In this document: positions 1-8,300 of the stretch, in pieces
Position numbering within the stretch: position 1 is the first letter of the stretch
How the letters are laid out: every line of letters starts with the position of its first letter
Assembly: GCA_903861305.1 (NCBI GenBank)
Contig: CAIOTT010000029.1
Location: 1-41,371, forward strand
Direction: 5' to 3'
Source of the DNA: Candidatus Omnitrophota bacterium
Lineage (GTDB): Bacteria > Omnitrophota > Gorgyraeia > Zapsychrales > Fredricksoniimonadaceae
DNA length: 41,371 nt
Program-made: the position numbers and the translations under genes
Notes under the pieces: generated by a model
The model's input: only the letters and a program-made list of their open reading frames with translations
What the model was told of the DNA's origin: nothing
The model's database searches: none

Positions 1-71
1 CCCGGATTTTGCACGCTTCTCAAAACAGCGTCGAGAATGCTGTGTACTAATTAGCTTAACAGAACTATTTA

Positions 72-100
72 TTGACCACTTGCGGTTTTCATGATAAAAA
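72..100 (+). promoter_or_regulatory. Candidate sigma70-type promoter for the first PEP-CTERM gene
   Basis: A TTGACC box at 72-77 is followed after 17 bases by TAAAAA at 95-100, about 40 bases upstream of the chosen ATG at 141. The -35 box matches consensus well and the -10 box only moderately. The rest of 1-140 shows nothing else I can name. The ORF track starts its frame at the TTG inside this box, which is unlikely to be a start codon. Confidence 0.35.
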
Positions 101-140
101 TTTGTTTTTAATGTCAAATTGCACAAAATGGAGGAAGGCT

Positions 141-869
141 ATGAACCGGTCATTTAATGTCATTTTCATTGCGGGAATATTTATGTGTATAACCGGGCAA
201 GCCATGGCCTACACTGTTGTTGATACAGGCACACCATCCAATGCTGGCGGCGGTTGGGCATTGGGCAATATCCCGGCTGGTTACAGCGACGGAGCTCCTT
301 ATGACGCCTACTCTCAATCCTTAGCGGCCAAATTCACTTTGGACCAGGCGGCCACGATAACCTCGGTCTTTGGCTGGATCAACAATGGGAATTCAAACAA
401 TGTCTCTGGAATAGTTCCGATCGATTACGCGACGATATCAATTTACGGCGATGCCGCGCCAGGCGCACTAGGCACCTCGGCATCGGTCCCTGATTCAGGG
501 AATATTAAGTTCAGCCAAGACCTTGCTGTCATGAATGCTGACCCGGCCTGGGTAGGATTTTCATCATTGAACTTGGACCTTGCCGCTGGATCTTATTGGG
601 TTGCTTTTGAAGCGCCGCAATTCAGTTCGTTCGCAGGCGGGATGCCGGCCCCTGCACCAAATCCTGTCGGCTCCGAAGCTTTTAACGTCAATAATAGCGG
701 CTGGAATGCCTACAACCTGGGTTTAGGTGTGCAAATATCAGCCCTTCCCTCTAGCACCGTTGTTACCCCGGAGCCCGTGAGCGCGGTGCTTTTCGTGGTT
801 GGAGGCGGCATCATGGCGTTCTCGCGCCGTCGGTGGAACAACAAGCTTAGCAGCACGCTTCACGGATAA
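141..869 (+). CDS. PEP-CTERM sorting-domain exported protein
   Basis: Predicted exported, surface- or matrix-targeted protein of 242 residues. I moved the start from the track's TTG at 72 to the ATG at 141, because GGAGGAAGG lies just upstream and a clean signal peptide (hydrophobic stretch ending ..GQAMA-Y) then begins the protein. The middle is a beta-rich, Gly/Ser/Asn-rich region without a catalytic motif I recognise. The C-terminus has the three-part PEP-CTERM sorting signal: VVTPEP, a hydrophobic segment (VLFVVGGGIMAF) and a basic SRRRW cluster. In this family an exosortase removes the tail; no exosortase is in this window. The tail closely resembles that of the protein at 10979-11893. 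It converges with the phosphatase gene, leaving 7 bases between them. Confidence 0.85.
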   Translation: MNRSFNVIFIAGIFMCITGQAMAYTVVDTGTPSNAGGGWALGNIPAGYSDGAPYDAYSQSLAAKFTLDQAATITSVFGWINNGNSNNVSGIVPIDYATISIYGDAAPGALGTSASVPDSGNIKFSQDLAVMNADPAWVGFSSLNLDLAAGSYWVAFEAPQFSSFAGGMPAPAPNPVGSEAFNVNNSGWNAYNLGLGVQISALPSSTVVTPEPVSAVLFVVGGGIMAFSRRRWNNKLSSTLHG

Positions 870-876
870 AAAGGAA

Positions 877-1530
877 TCACACGTTCGTCTTCCAGAACTG
901 TTTGGTGTCCACGTCCATGATCGTCAGGTTGTACCCGTAACCTGCACCGCTGTCCATGGCCCAGACATTGCAGAAATGCCGCGGCCCGCGGCCAGGATCA
1001 AAAGCATCCGGCGTATGCCCGATGTATATCTCATCATACCCGCCGAACTTCCTGTTCGGATCAGCTTTCTGCAGTTGTTCCGCCGACGCGACGAGCCCGC
1101 GGTCCCAGATAAAGATCTCGTTGGGGGTCCCCTTGACGCCGAGGTCCGGATCAAATCCCGCGTGGACGAAAAGCCGGTTGCCGTCTTCAAAATATAAAGG
1201 CGCCTTGGCTAATAGCAGGGTGTGCTCTCTGGGCATGCCGGTGCCTTTATAGGACAGGATGGTTTCAGCGCCGCCCTGCTCCATCCATTCCTTTGCCGGC
1301 TTGCCGTAGATGACCCACTCGAGCGCCCAGGCATCATGGTTGCCCAACAGATAGACCAGATGCCTGATCTTGAGGAGTTCATCGATACACTCTTTGGTGT
1401 GCGGGCCGCGGTCGCAAACATCACCCAGCGCGATGAGGCGGTCCTGGCCATAGTCGAAGTCACACGCCTTAAGGCACGCAACGAGCGCTTTGCAGTGGCC
1501 ATGGATATCACCGATCACGAAGGTTTTCAT
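877..1530 (-). CDS. Metallophosphoesterase, PPP-type serine/threonine phosphatase-like
   Basis: A 217-residue cytoplasmic phosphoesterase. The calcineurin-like metal-binding motifs are all present: GDIHG (residues 7-11), GDVCDRG (36-42) and GNHD (63-66), with later histidines in FVHAGFD and YIGHTPD. This pattern and length fit the small bacterial PPP-family phosphatases (phage lambda phosphatase / PrpA type) that hydrolyse phosphoprotein or diadenosine polyphosphate esters; the substrate cannot be read from sequence. Its ATG overlaps the stop of the upstream transglutaminase gene by 4 bases (ATGA), suggesting translational coupling as the last gene of the minus-strand run that begins with the PilZ gene. 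Confidence 0.85.
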   Translation of the reverse strand: MKTFVIGDIHGHCKALVACLKACDFDYGQDRLIALGDVCDRGPHTKECIDELLKIRHLVYLLGNHDAWALEWVIYGKPAKEWMEQGGAETILSYKGTGMPREHTLLLAKAPLYFEDGNRLFVHAGFDPDLGVKGTPNEIFIWDRGLVASAEQLQKADPNRKFGGYDEIYIGHTPDAFDPGRGPRHFCNVWAMDSGAGYGYNLTIMDVDTKQFWKTNV

Positions 1531-3413
1531 TTTTTCTTGAACACGATCCTTTGCCGGGTTTGATGCGCAAGAGTTGCGTAGTACGCGCGTAGGTCCTTAA
1601 GCGCTTCTTTCTTTAAAGCCACTCTTTTGGTGCACAGGGACTCCTTGACCTTGACCCCCTGCGGTGTGCGCTGGAACACACGTTCAAAACTCATGTGGGG
1701 GCCATCCAATCTCAGGTCCGCGGGGAGATTTAGGATCTCGAAGCCTCGAGGGATGCGATAAACATACTCCATTTCTATGATCCCGTTCGACGAAAAAAAG
1801 AACCCTTCGCGCCGATCCGTCTTTTCAAAAGCTTCATCCCTGTTGATGGCCTCAAGGTCAATGATGATAAAGCCGTCAGCGGAAGGGAATTCATCAGGGC
1901 GGCGGAATAATGTTTTCAAGCGCAAGCGGCCATAGCGCTGGTCAACACCTTCAAGTTGACGTTTAATGACCTCACCGCCCTGCGCCATCATGAAATCAAG
2001 CTGCTGGTACATGTCTTTCTTCTCATCGTCACTCATGGGTCTCAGCGAATCCCTCGCGTTGATGGACGCATCAAGGTCCCAAACCCGGGACATTTCGACA
2101 ACACCCGACCAGTCGTCCTTAATGTCGACGACCTCACTCGTCCGGTCCGCGGCGCGTTCAGCGTCAAATTCAGGGAGACGGCCGAACCGTCCCTTGCCAT
2201 TGGCGATGATGAACGTATACGCCCGCTGATATTCCATAGGATACTGCCCGATGTCATACCCTTTAAGAAGCGGATCCGCATAGAAATCCCCGTCCAGCGG
2301 ATCCTCGACCAAAAGCAATGCGTGATCGAACAAAGTCGGGATCGGAAGGTCATAGGAGGGGTCGTTGATCGCATTTTCATTATTAAAGAGCGCGATGTGC
2401 GCCTTGACACCAACAACAGCGAGCATGGCCCTGGTCAGAAGGGACAGGTCCTTGCAGTCACCGTATTTGTTGGCAAATACGTCCCTGGTGGGATGAGGCT
2501 CAAAGGCGTTCAGTCCAAAGTCCATGGACACGTAACGGAAATTATCCTCAATATATTCAAGGACAGCGCGCACCTTGTCCCGTGTCAGAACGGCTTTACC
2601 CACCGCTTTTCTGGCCGCAGCCGCGATGTCAGGGGACATTATCGTGTTCTTATCGATAAGACGGGAATACCATATCGCGAAATCATCCCAGTTCTTTACG
2701 GACGAGAACTCAAACGCCTCCAAGGGGTCATCGGGCGACGGCGGCGGGACATACTTTTCATCCTGCTTATGGTCATAAAGATCATGCCGGACCCAGCGGT
2801 AGGTCACCCAACCGTCCTTTTCCGTGACCTCAGGCTTTCGGGTCAGGCCGAATTCACGGTAGCTCAGGCCCATTTTGCGGGGAAACGTGACTGAACAACG
2901 GTATTCCTTCACGGGAATACCATAGTTGACGTCTTCCGTCAGCCAAAAGGCATCCTTCATGGGAAGCCCCCTGGATGAAACCGTGTAAGCTGCGTCTATA
3001 ATGACGCCCACTCCGACCGCAGGCATGGACAAAATACGCACCATGGCGTTCGAATACATGGGCTCGCCATCGTAGACAGACATATCCTGGGACTTCATGG
3101 GAGGATGCTTCTTTCCATCCGGCGTCAGGGTAAACACCTGCTGGTCCATGATCCGGTCAAAATCGCGGTTATAATTAATGGGAACCTCGCCTATATCTTT
3201 TGCGTCTTCCTTGAGGATCTTGATCTTGCGGTGGACACGGGTCGTGAACGACCAGTCGGCATTGACCTTGATGTTATTTTCCACAAGAAGGAAAATATAA
3301 GATTTATCGGCGTGGCGCTCTTCAAAAGTCTGGGGCTGGCCTTCGGCAAACGAAAAATGGCTCGAACAACAAACAGCCACTAACAGGAACGATACAAGGT
3401 GCTTACACTTCAT
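1527..3413 (-). CDS. Exported DUF3857/transglutaminase-like protein
   Basis: A 628-residue protein with an N-terminal signal peptide (hydrophobic ..LVSFLLVAVCCSS.., then FAEGQ). Residues from about 60 to 230 resemble the DUF3857 beta domain. They are followed at about 270-390 by a transglutaminase-like cysteine-peptidase fold, seen in NKYGDCKDLSLLTRAML (catalytic Cys), FDHALLLV (His) and DFYADPL (Asp). The C-terminal third is beta-rich with no motif I know. The combination is common in secreted proteins of Bacteroidetes and other Gram-negatives; the reaction is unknown. The start is supported by GGAG about 7 bases upstream. Gene order suggests it is co-transcribed with the aldo/keto reductase upstream and the phosphatase downstream. 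Confidence 0.8.
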   Translation of the reverse strand: MKCKHLVSFLLVAVCCSSHFSFAEGQPQTFEERHADKSYIFLLVENNIKVNADWSFTTRVHRKIKILKEDAKDIGEVPINYNRDFDRIMDQQVFTLTPDGKKHPPMKSQDMSVYDGEPMYSNAMVRILSMPAVGVGVIIDAAYTVSSRGLPMKDAFWLTEDVNYGIPVKEYRCSVTFPRKMGLSYREFGLTRKPEVTEKDGWVTYRWVRHDLYDHKQDEKYVPPPSPDDPLEAFEFSSVKNWDDFAIWYSRLIDKNTIMSPDIAAAARKAVGKAVLTRDKVRAVLEYIEDNFRYVSMDFGLNAFEPHPTRDVFANKYGDCKDLSLLTRAMLAVVGVKAHIALFNNENAINDPSYDLPIPTLFDHALLLVEDPLDGDFYADPLLKGYDIGQYPMEYQRAYTFIIANGKGRFGRLPEFDAERAADRTSEVVDIKDDWSGVVEMSRVWDLDASINARDSLRPMSDDEKKDMYQQLDFMMAQGGEVIKRQLEGVDQRYGRLRLKTLFRRPDEFPSADGFIIIDLEAINRDEAFEKTDRREGFFFSSNGIIEMEYVYRIPRGFEILNLPADLRLDGPHMSFERVFQRTPQGVKVKESLCTKRVALKKEALKDLRAYYATLAHQTRQRIVFKKK

Positions 3414-3441
3414 CTGATCTCCTCGAATTCAGGGATAACGG

Positions 3442-4479
3442 CTAGGAACCCTTGACCGGAGGCTGGGCACGGTATTGTCCCTGCAACGCGATCATCCAGC
3501 CCGGGTATTCGAGGGGCAATTGGCTGACCTCTTCCAGCAGCTTCAATTCATCTTCACTCAGTTTCAGTTGCGTGGAAGCGATATTATCCTGAAGCTGGGC
3601 GACTGTCTTGGCGCCGATAATGACCGAAGAAACAAAAGCCCTGCTGAGAAGCCACGCGAGCGCCACCTGCGCCACGGATGCCTGATGCTTTGCCGCGATC
3701 GGCCGCATCACATCCACGCATTTAAAAGCTTTAGCCTTGTCAACCGGAGGGAAATCAAAATCAGTCCGCCGGGAACCCTCGGGACCTTTGGTATCAGGCT
3801 TATATTTCCCGCTCAACAGCCCTCCGGCCAAAGGGCTCCACACCATGACCCCCATTTTCTGGTCCTGCACCAGCGGCACGATCTCACGTTCCAGATCGCG
3901 CCCGGCGATCGTATAGTACGACTGTACACTTTCAAAGCGGGCCCAGCCGCGTTTATCCGAGATCGCCAGCCCCTTCATGATCTGCCATGCCGCCATATTG
4001 CACAAACCGATGTAACGTACTTTACCGCAACGGACAAGATCGTTCAATGTCGCAAGGGCTTCTTCCAATGGCGTCAAAGGATCGAAACCGTGCAATTGAT
4101 AAAGATCAATATGATCGACCTGCAGGCGCTGCAGGCTGGCGTCAACCTCATTCATCAGATGGTAACGGGATTGCCCCCGCCCGTTGGGAAGCTCGTTCAT
4201 GACCCCGGTGGCCTTGGTGGCGATAACGAGCTCCGCACGGGGGATCCCCAGACTCTTTATCGCCTGACCCGTGAGCAATTCTGATTCACCCAGAGAATAT
4301 ACATTTGCCGTATCGATAAAATTGATGCCGGCGTCGAATGACGTCTTTACAAGGGCCGTTACCTCATCCAATTTAAGACGGCCGATCTTTTCCCAGAACC
4401 CCTTGCCTCCAAAGGTCATGGTCCCCAAACAAAGTTCAGACACATATAAACCCGTCTTGCCCAAGAGATTGTACCGCAT
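3442..4479 (-). CDS. Aldo/keto reductase
   Basis: A 345-residue NAD(P)H-dependent oxidoreductase with a TIM-barrel fold that interconverts carbonyls and alcohols. The catalytic tetrad is visible: Asp56 (FIDTANVY), Tyr61, Lys89 (IATKAT) and His130 (DLYQLHGFD). The C-terminal cofactor-loop pattern SSVIIGAKTVAQLQDN is also intact. It resembles the YajO/IolS-like subgroup of general aldo/keto reductases; the substrate is unknown. A strong ribosome-binding site (GAGGAGGGATGAGGT) precedes the ATG, and only 3 bases separate it from the upstream small gene. Confidence 0.9.
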   Translation of the reverse strand: MRYNLLGKTGLYVSELCLGTMTFGGKGFWEKIGRLKLDEVTALVKTSFDAGINFIDTANVYSLGESELLTGQAIKSLGIPRAELVIATKATGVMNELPNGRGQSRYHLMNEVDASLQRLQVDHIDLYQLHGFDPLTPLEEALATLNDLVRCGKVRYIGLCNMAAWQIMKGLAISDKRGWARFESVQSYYTIAGRDLEREIVPLVQDQKMGVMVWSPLAGGLLSGKYKPDTKGPEGSRRTDFDFPPVDKAKAFKCVDVMRPIAAKHQASVAQVALAWLLSRAFVSSVIIGAKTVAQLQDNIASTQLKLSEDELKLLEEVSQLPLEYPGWMIALQGQYRAQPPVKGS

Positions 4480-4482
4480 ACC

Positions 4483-4800
4483 TCATCCCTCCTCTGGAGT
4501 TACGCTGTAAAGCCACCACCGCGCCGTTTTGGGACGACGGGCCTGCCGTTCGAAGTAGATCTTCATGGTGCCGTGCGATAGAGTCGCCACCTCAAACCAA
4601 TGCTTGCGCACATACATCTCGCCGCTTCCATGATGGCACGGGCCGGTCTCATGCCACTTGCGAAGGATGTCGGCAACGACCACCTTCTCGTTGCGCCAGA
4701 AAAATTCACGTGGAAATCCCGGCTCTCCGCCGGACATGGCAAGGGTATCAAAGGACGTTGTGACAGGCTTCAGCGCCTCGCTCACGAACTGCTCGGTCAT
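4483..4800 (-). CDS. Small conserved protein, DUF6504-like
   Basis: A 105-residue cytoplasmic protein without membrane segments. The track starts at a TTG (4818). I prefer the ATG at 4800, because GAAGGGGG sits about 8 bases upstream of it. The run EFFWRNEKVVVADILRKWHE, then HGSGEMYVRKHWFEV, then MKIYFERQ and WWLY near the end matches my memory of the DUF6504 family, a small domain of unknown function. This family call is from memory only. It lies tightly between the PilZ and aldo/keto reductase genes in the same direction. Confidence 0.65.
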   Translation of the reverse strand: MTEQFVSEALKPVTTSFDTLAMSGGEPGFPREFFWRNEKVVVADILRKWHETGPCHHGSGEMYVRKHWFEVATLSHGTMKIYFERQARRPKTARWWLYSVTPEEG

Positions 4801-4818
4801 TATTGAAACCCCCTTCAA

Positions 4819-5205
4819 CTACAAAGCTCCGGGAGTATCCTGATAACCTGGATCAGCGTGATGACAAAACTTCAAAAGCGTATTGGTATCATCTTCAGAT
4901 CCCGGATGATCCGTAATGAACCTTACCCCCGTCTCATAAGCACGGATCACAGGTGTCTCCCTGGACCAGGCTGTCACTGCCGACATACTCAGCTTCTGGG
5001 ACGCTCCAGCGGCAGGAAGAAGGAGATCGATGGCAATAACCTTGCCCCGTTCAATATTTTCCCTGGACATGATCCGGCAGCCGCGATGATTGATATCCAG
5101 CAATACCGCCGCCTCGGAAAGTTCAACAGCGCGCCCTTCATCCCGGTAATCTGCTTCAACAAGCACCTGGACCCTTTCCAATTCCCTGCGTTTATTAGTA
5201 TTCAT
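4819..5205 (-). CDS. PilZ-domain protein (possible c-di-GMP receptor)
   Basis: A 128-residue soluble protein. It begins with a basic KRRELERVQV segment, comparable to the RxxxR c-di-GMP-binding motif. LDINHRGCRI stands where the family has (D/N)xSxxG, and GVRFI occurs late in the domain; together these outline a PilZ beta barrel. The second motif departs from consensus (His where Ser is usual), so ligand binding is uncertain. GGGAGG lies about 8 bases upstream of the ATG. It is the first gene of the five-gene minus-strand run, and a candidate promoter lies just upstream. Confidence 0.7.
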   Translation of the reverse strand: MNTNKRRELERVQVLVEADYRDEGRAVELSEAAVLLDINHRGCRIMSRENIERGKVIAIDLLLPAAGASQKLSMSAVTAWSRETPVIRAYETGVRFITDHPGSEDDTNTLLKFCHHADPGYQDTPGAL

Positions 5206-5255
5206 AGGATAAACCTCCCTTTTTTGTAATTATGACTTGTTCAAAGTAGATTTAC

Positions 5256-5284
5256 TAGATAAATAATTACATCGAATCGCTCAA
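5256..5284 (-). promoter_or_regulatory. Candidate promoter of the PilZ-to-phosphatase run
   Basis: On the minus strand TTGAGC (5284-5279) is followed after 17 bases by TATCTA (5261-5256), about 50 bases upstream of the PilZ start codon in an AT-rich stretch. The match to sigma70 consensus is moderate. Confidence 0.35.
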
Positions 5285-5302
5285 CGCGCCATGAAGAACA
5301 GG

Positions 5303-8300
5303 TCATTCTGAAGGAATGCCTGTTTCTAACTGATGCAGTGGCGTGATACTGACGATGACCGGTGAAAGGCCGTCGATGCGATATCCAGCCGGACCCGCCC
5401 GGGTGACCGATGGCGCGGGGATGCCATTCCCAGGGCCTTTTATCTTCATGTCGTACAGCTCAGGATTAAGCTGTATCCCGCCGGGAGAACTTTCAGTAAA
5501 GGACATAGACGCATCGCTATTTGATATTTTCAACAACAGCCCTGCTGCTGCATTGGCCTTTGCCTGTTTCTTGGATTTAGCCGGCCTGCCAGTAACACTA
5601 ACAGCCACCCCATCGACATCGATCGCCGCTGTAAAGGCAAACTCCTTGCCTGCGGGGGATTCTGTGAACTCCAAATGGCTCAAACTCTGCTGATCGCCGA
5701 GTACCAACTCATTCAACGCCATCATGTCATTGAAGGTTCCTTCGGGCAATGAACCGAACAGATCCACCGCCTCGAACTCAGGAGAAGTATCTTTCTCCGG
5801 GAGCCTGCTGTATATTTCCATGACCTGTTGTAATAAGGCCGTAGCCGCGTTCGCTTTGGCCTGCGCTTTTTGTGTGGCTGGTTTTCCTGATATATCGATG
5901 GTCTTACCATCGATCTCAACACTTGCCTTACACATAAAAACAAGCTTGACAATTTCCTGCGGTTCGGCGAAATTTAATGCCTTCACCCGGTCAGGGTCTT
6001 TCTGCGACAGCCGATACAGCGCCGATATGTCTTCAGGATCCCCCGTGGCATCGACGTCAAGACCCGGATGGCCCTCTTTGCCCTTGAACACACCTGGAAA
6101 ATCTCCGGACGGATAATTGATCTGATTGATGAATTCTGGCAAAACAGCTTCTTGGGCAACGGGCATTAATGTCCCTTCGAAATCAGACCTGAATCGCTCC
6201 CAGGCATCGCCCTGTTTCAACGCCCGATCCCCTGAAGGACGATACACACGACGGATCGGGATATCTTGCCAATCATTGTCGGCCCGGGACAAGAGAAGGG
6301 TGTTAACTTCTACTGGACGGTCAAGCTGTAATAATTTCTGAAAATATTCGTCCGGTGATGGGATCTCCTTTCCATAAGCCGCTGCGGACTCTGCCACTTT
6401 CTGGTACGCGTTCACCAACCGCCTGACCCAGGCCTTGATCGGCTTACCATCAAGAGGCTCGCTCAACGCCGGGATCTGGATGTAGTCTGCCAAACGTGCC
6501 GCAGTATATATGAACGAATGGACCGCGTTCGTATGCACGACTTCCCTGAATTTAACCGCGTTCAGGTGATCGATCAGTGGAACGGCAGTTTCACGCATCA
6601 GGGTGGCCGCTTTCCCCATATCACTGCCGTGCCGGACAAAATTGGTCAATGTTAACGGTGCCTCAAATACATAAAAAGGAGCCGTCTCTCCCGTCACCGC
6701 TTCCCACTTCTTGCCCAGGTCGTATAGATCTTTTAAATAGCCGGGAATGCCGTCAAAATTGAAAGGATCGTAACGGGAGGAGGTCCCGGATGGGACGACA
6801 AAAATGATCTTCTCAGGAGCAGCTGCGTGGATCTTTCGGATCGCCGTCATTGATAAAGCTAATTCGCCATTCAACCCGATGACATGGCGATCGGCCGTCT
6901 CCAGGACCATGGCATCAAGCTCGTTGTGTGTTATGAACAATGCCTTCCCGCGTACTTCCTTTAAGTTGTTCTCAAGGAACAGAAAGGACCCTGGATCAAA
7001 AACCTTCAGATAATTCCTGCCGGGATCATACATATGGTAAACAAATTTATTTTCCGGTGGAAGCGCATCGGTCTCATGGTCCCGCAGCGCCAGAGGCACA
7101 ACGCGCATGTTGACGATATTGCCGTTTCCATCTTTGTCCGGGATGAGTATCACAGGCCCGCTGAAAGGCGAAACTATTGCCGGTACGGCCCTTTCGTCAA
7201 GTCGGTACAATCCGGATCTTTTAGCAGCCAACAACAGGTGCATGGAATCAAGCCGCGCGGCAAGGTCTTGCCAATCAGCCGGGCGCATCAAGATCAATTG
7301 ATCCTGATCTACCATCGCCGCAGGCAATCCCAGGCTGATCAACATCTTACGTGTCCGCTCCTTGAGCGTAACAAAGTAATACGGATATACCATGTCCAGG
7401 ACCTGCCTGTATTGCTGGACCTGATACGCGTAGGACCCCTGGCGTAAAAACTGGACGATTTGACCCTCCCTTATCTCGCTGGCTGTCAGTGCTGATTTGA
7501 TCACAGCATCCCCATTTTCCCGCAACACCTCCGGCGCTCTTGGATCCCATACCGGCAGTGAAGCCAGAGCCACGACCTTATCACTGCCTTTGCGGAAGAT
7601 CGTGAGTGAAGTCTTTGTTACCTCCTCCACATAGGCGGGATGGACAGAGGCGAATGTAAGGCCATATTCAATATAATATTCATCAGGAGGGAACGTTGAC
7701 TGCAAATACCCTGCCAAAACAATGTGACAAAATTGATCAAGATCTGATGCCTTGAAACTATTTATGTCCGACTGTGGATACAAGACGGAAATCCCCTGGG
7801 CATACCACTTCTCGATGCGCGCATTGGATGATCTTTTCAGGTAAGCATCATTGAGCTGGCTCATCGAAAACATAAGACTGGATGGGGATTTAAATGCCAG
7901 GAGAGACCTGGCAGGAACATCCGAGGTGAAAAAACCCATGAAAAAAATATCACCCTTGAAACACGCCATAGGTACAAGCACATTTTTTGCGGAAAATATG
8001 ACCTTTTTTTCTTCCATGGGGACCGTATCACTGGCGAATATAATACGGTTTTTATAGTATGGCTGCGCGAGCCTCCTCGCACCCGTGAATTTCGTTCTCA
8101 AATATACCTCAAATCCTCTATCAAGGATAGATATCTGCTCAATGACACCCCGGATGAAATTTTTAGGCAATATTTTGCCACCGCGTGCTGCGGACCGGAG
8201 ATACTCCTTGAAAGCCCTCCTTAACATTAAGTACCTGCGATGCAATTCAAGGAATTGCGGGTCAAGATCGATCGATCTCAAATAGGTTCCGATCTCCAAT

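Noticed and set aside
1956-2894. 312-residue plus-strand ORF and other long plus-strand ORFs opposite annotated genes
   Set aside because: Shadows of minus-strand genes with clear domain motifs; no ribosome-binding site and no recognisable protein pattern.
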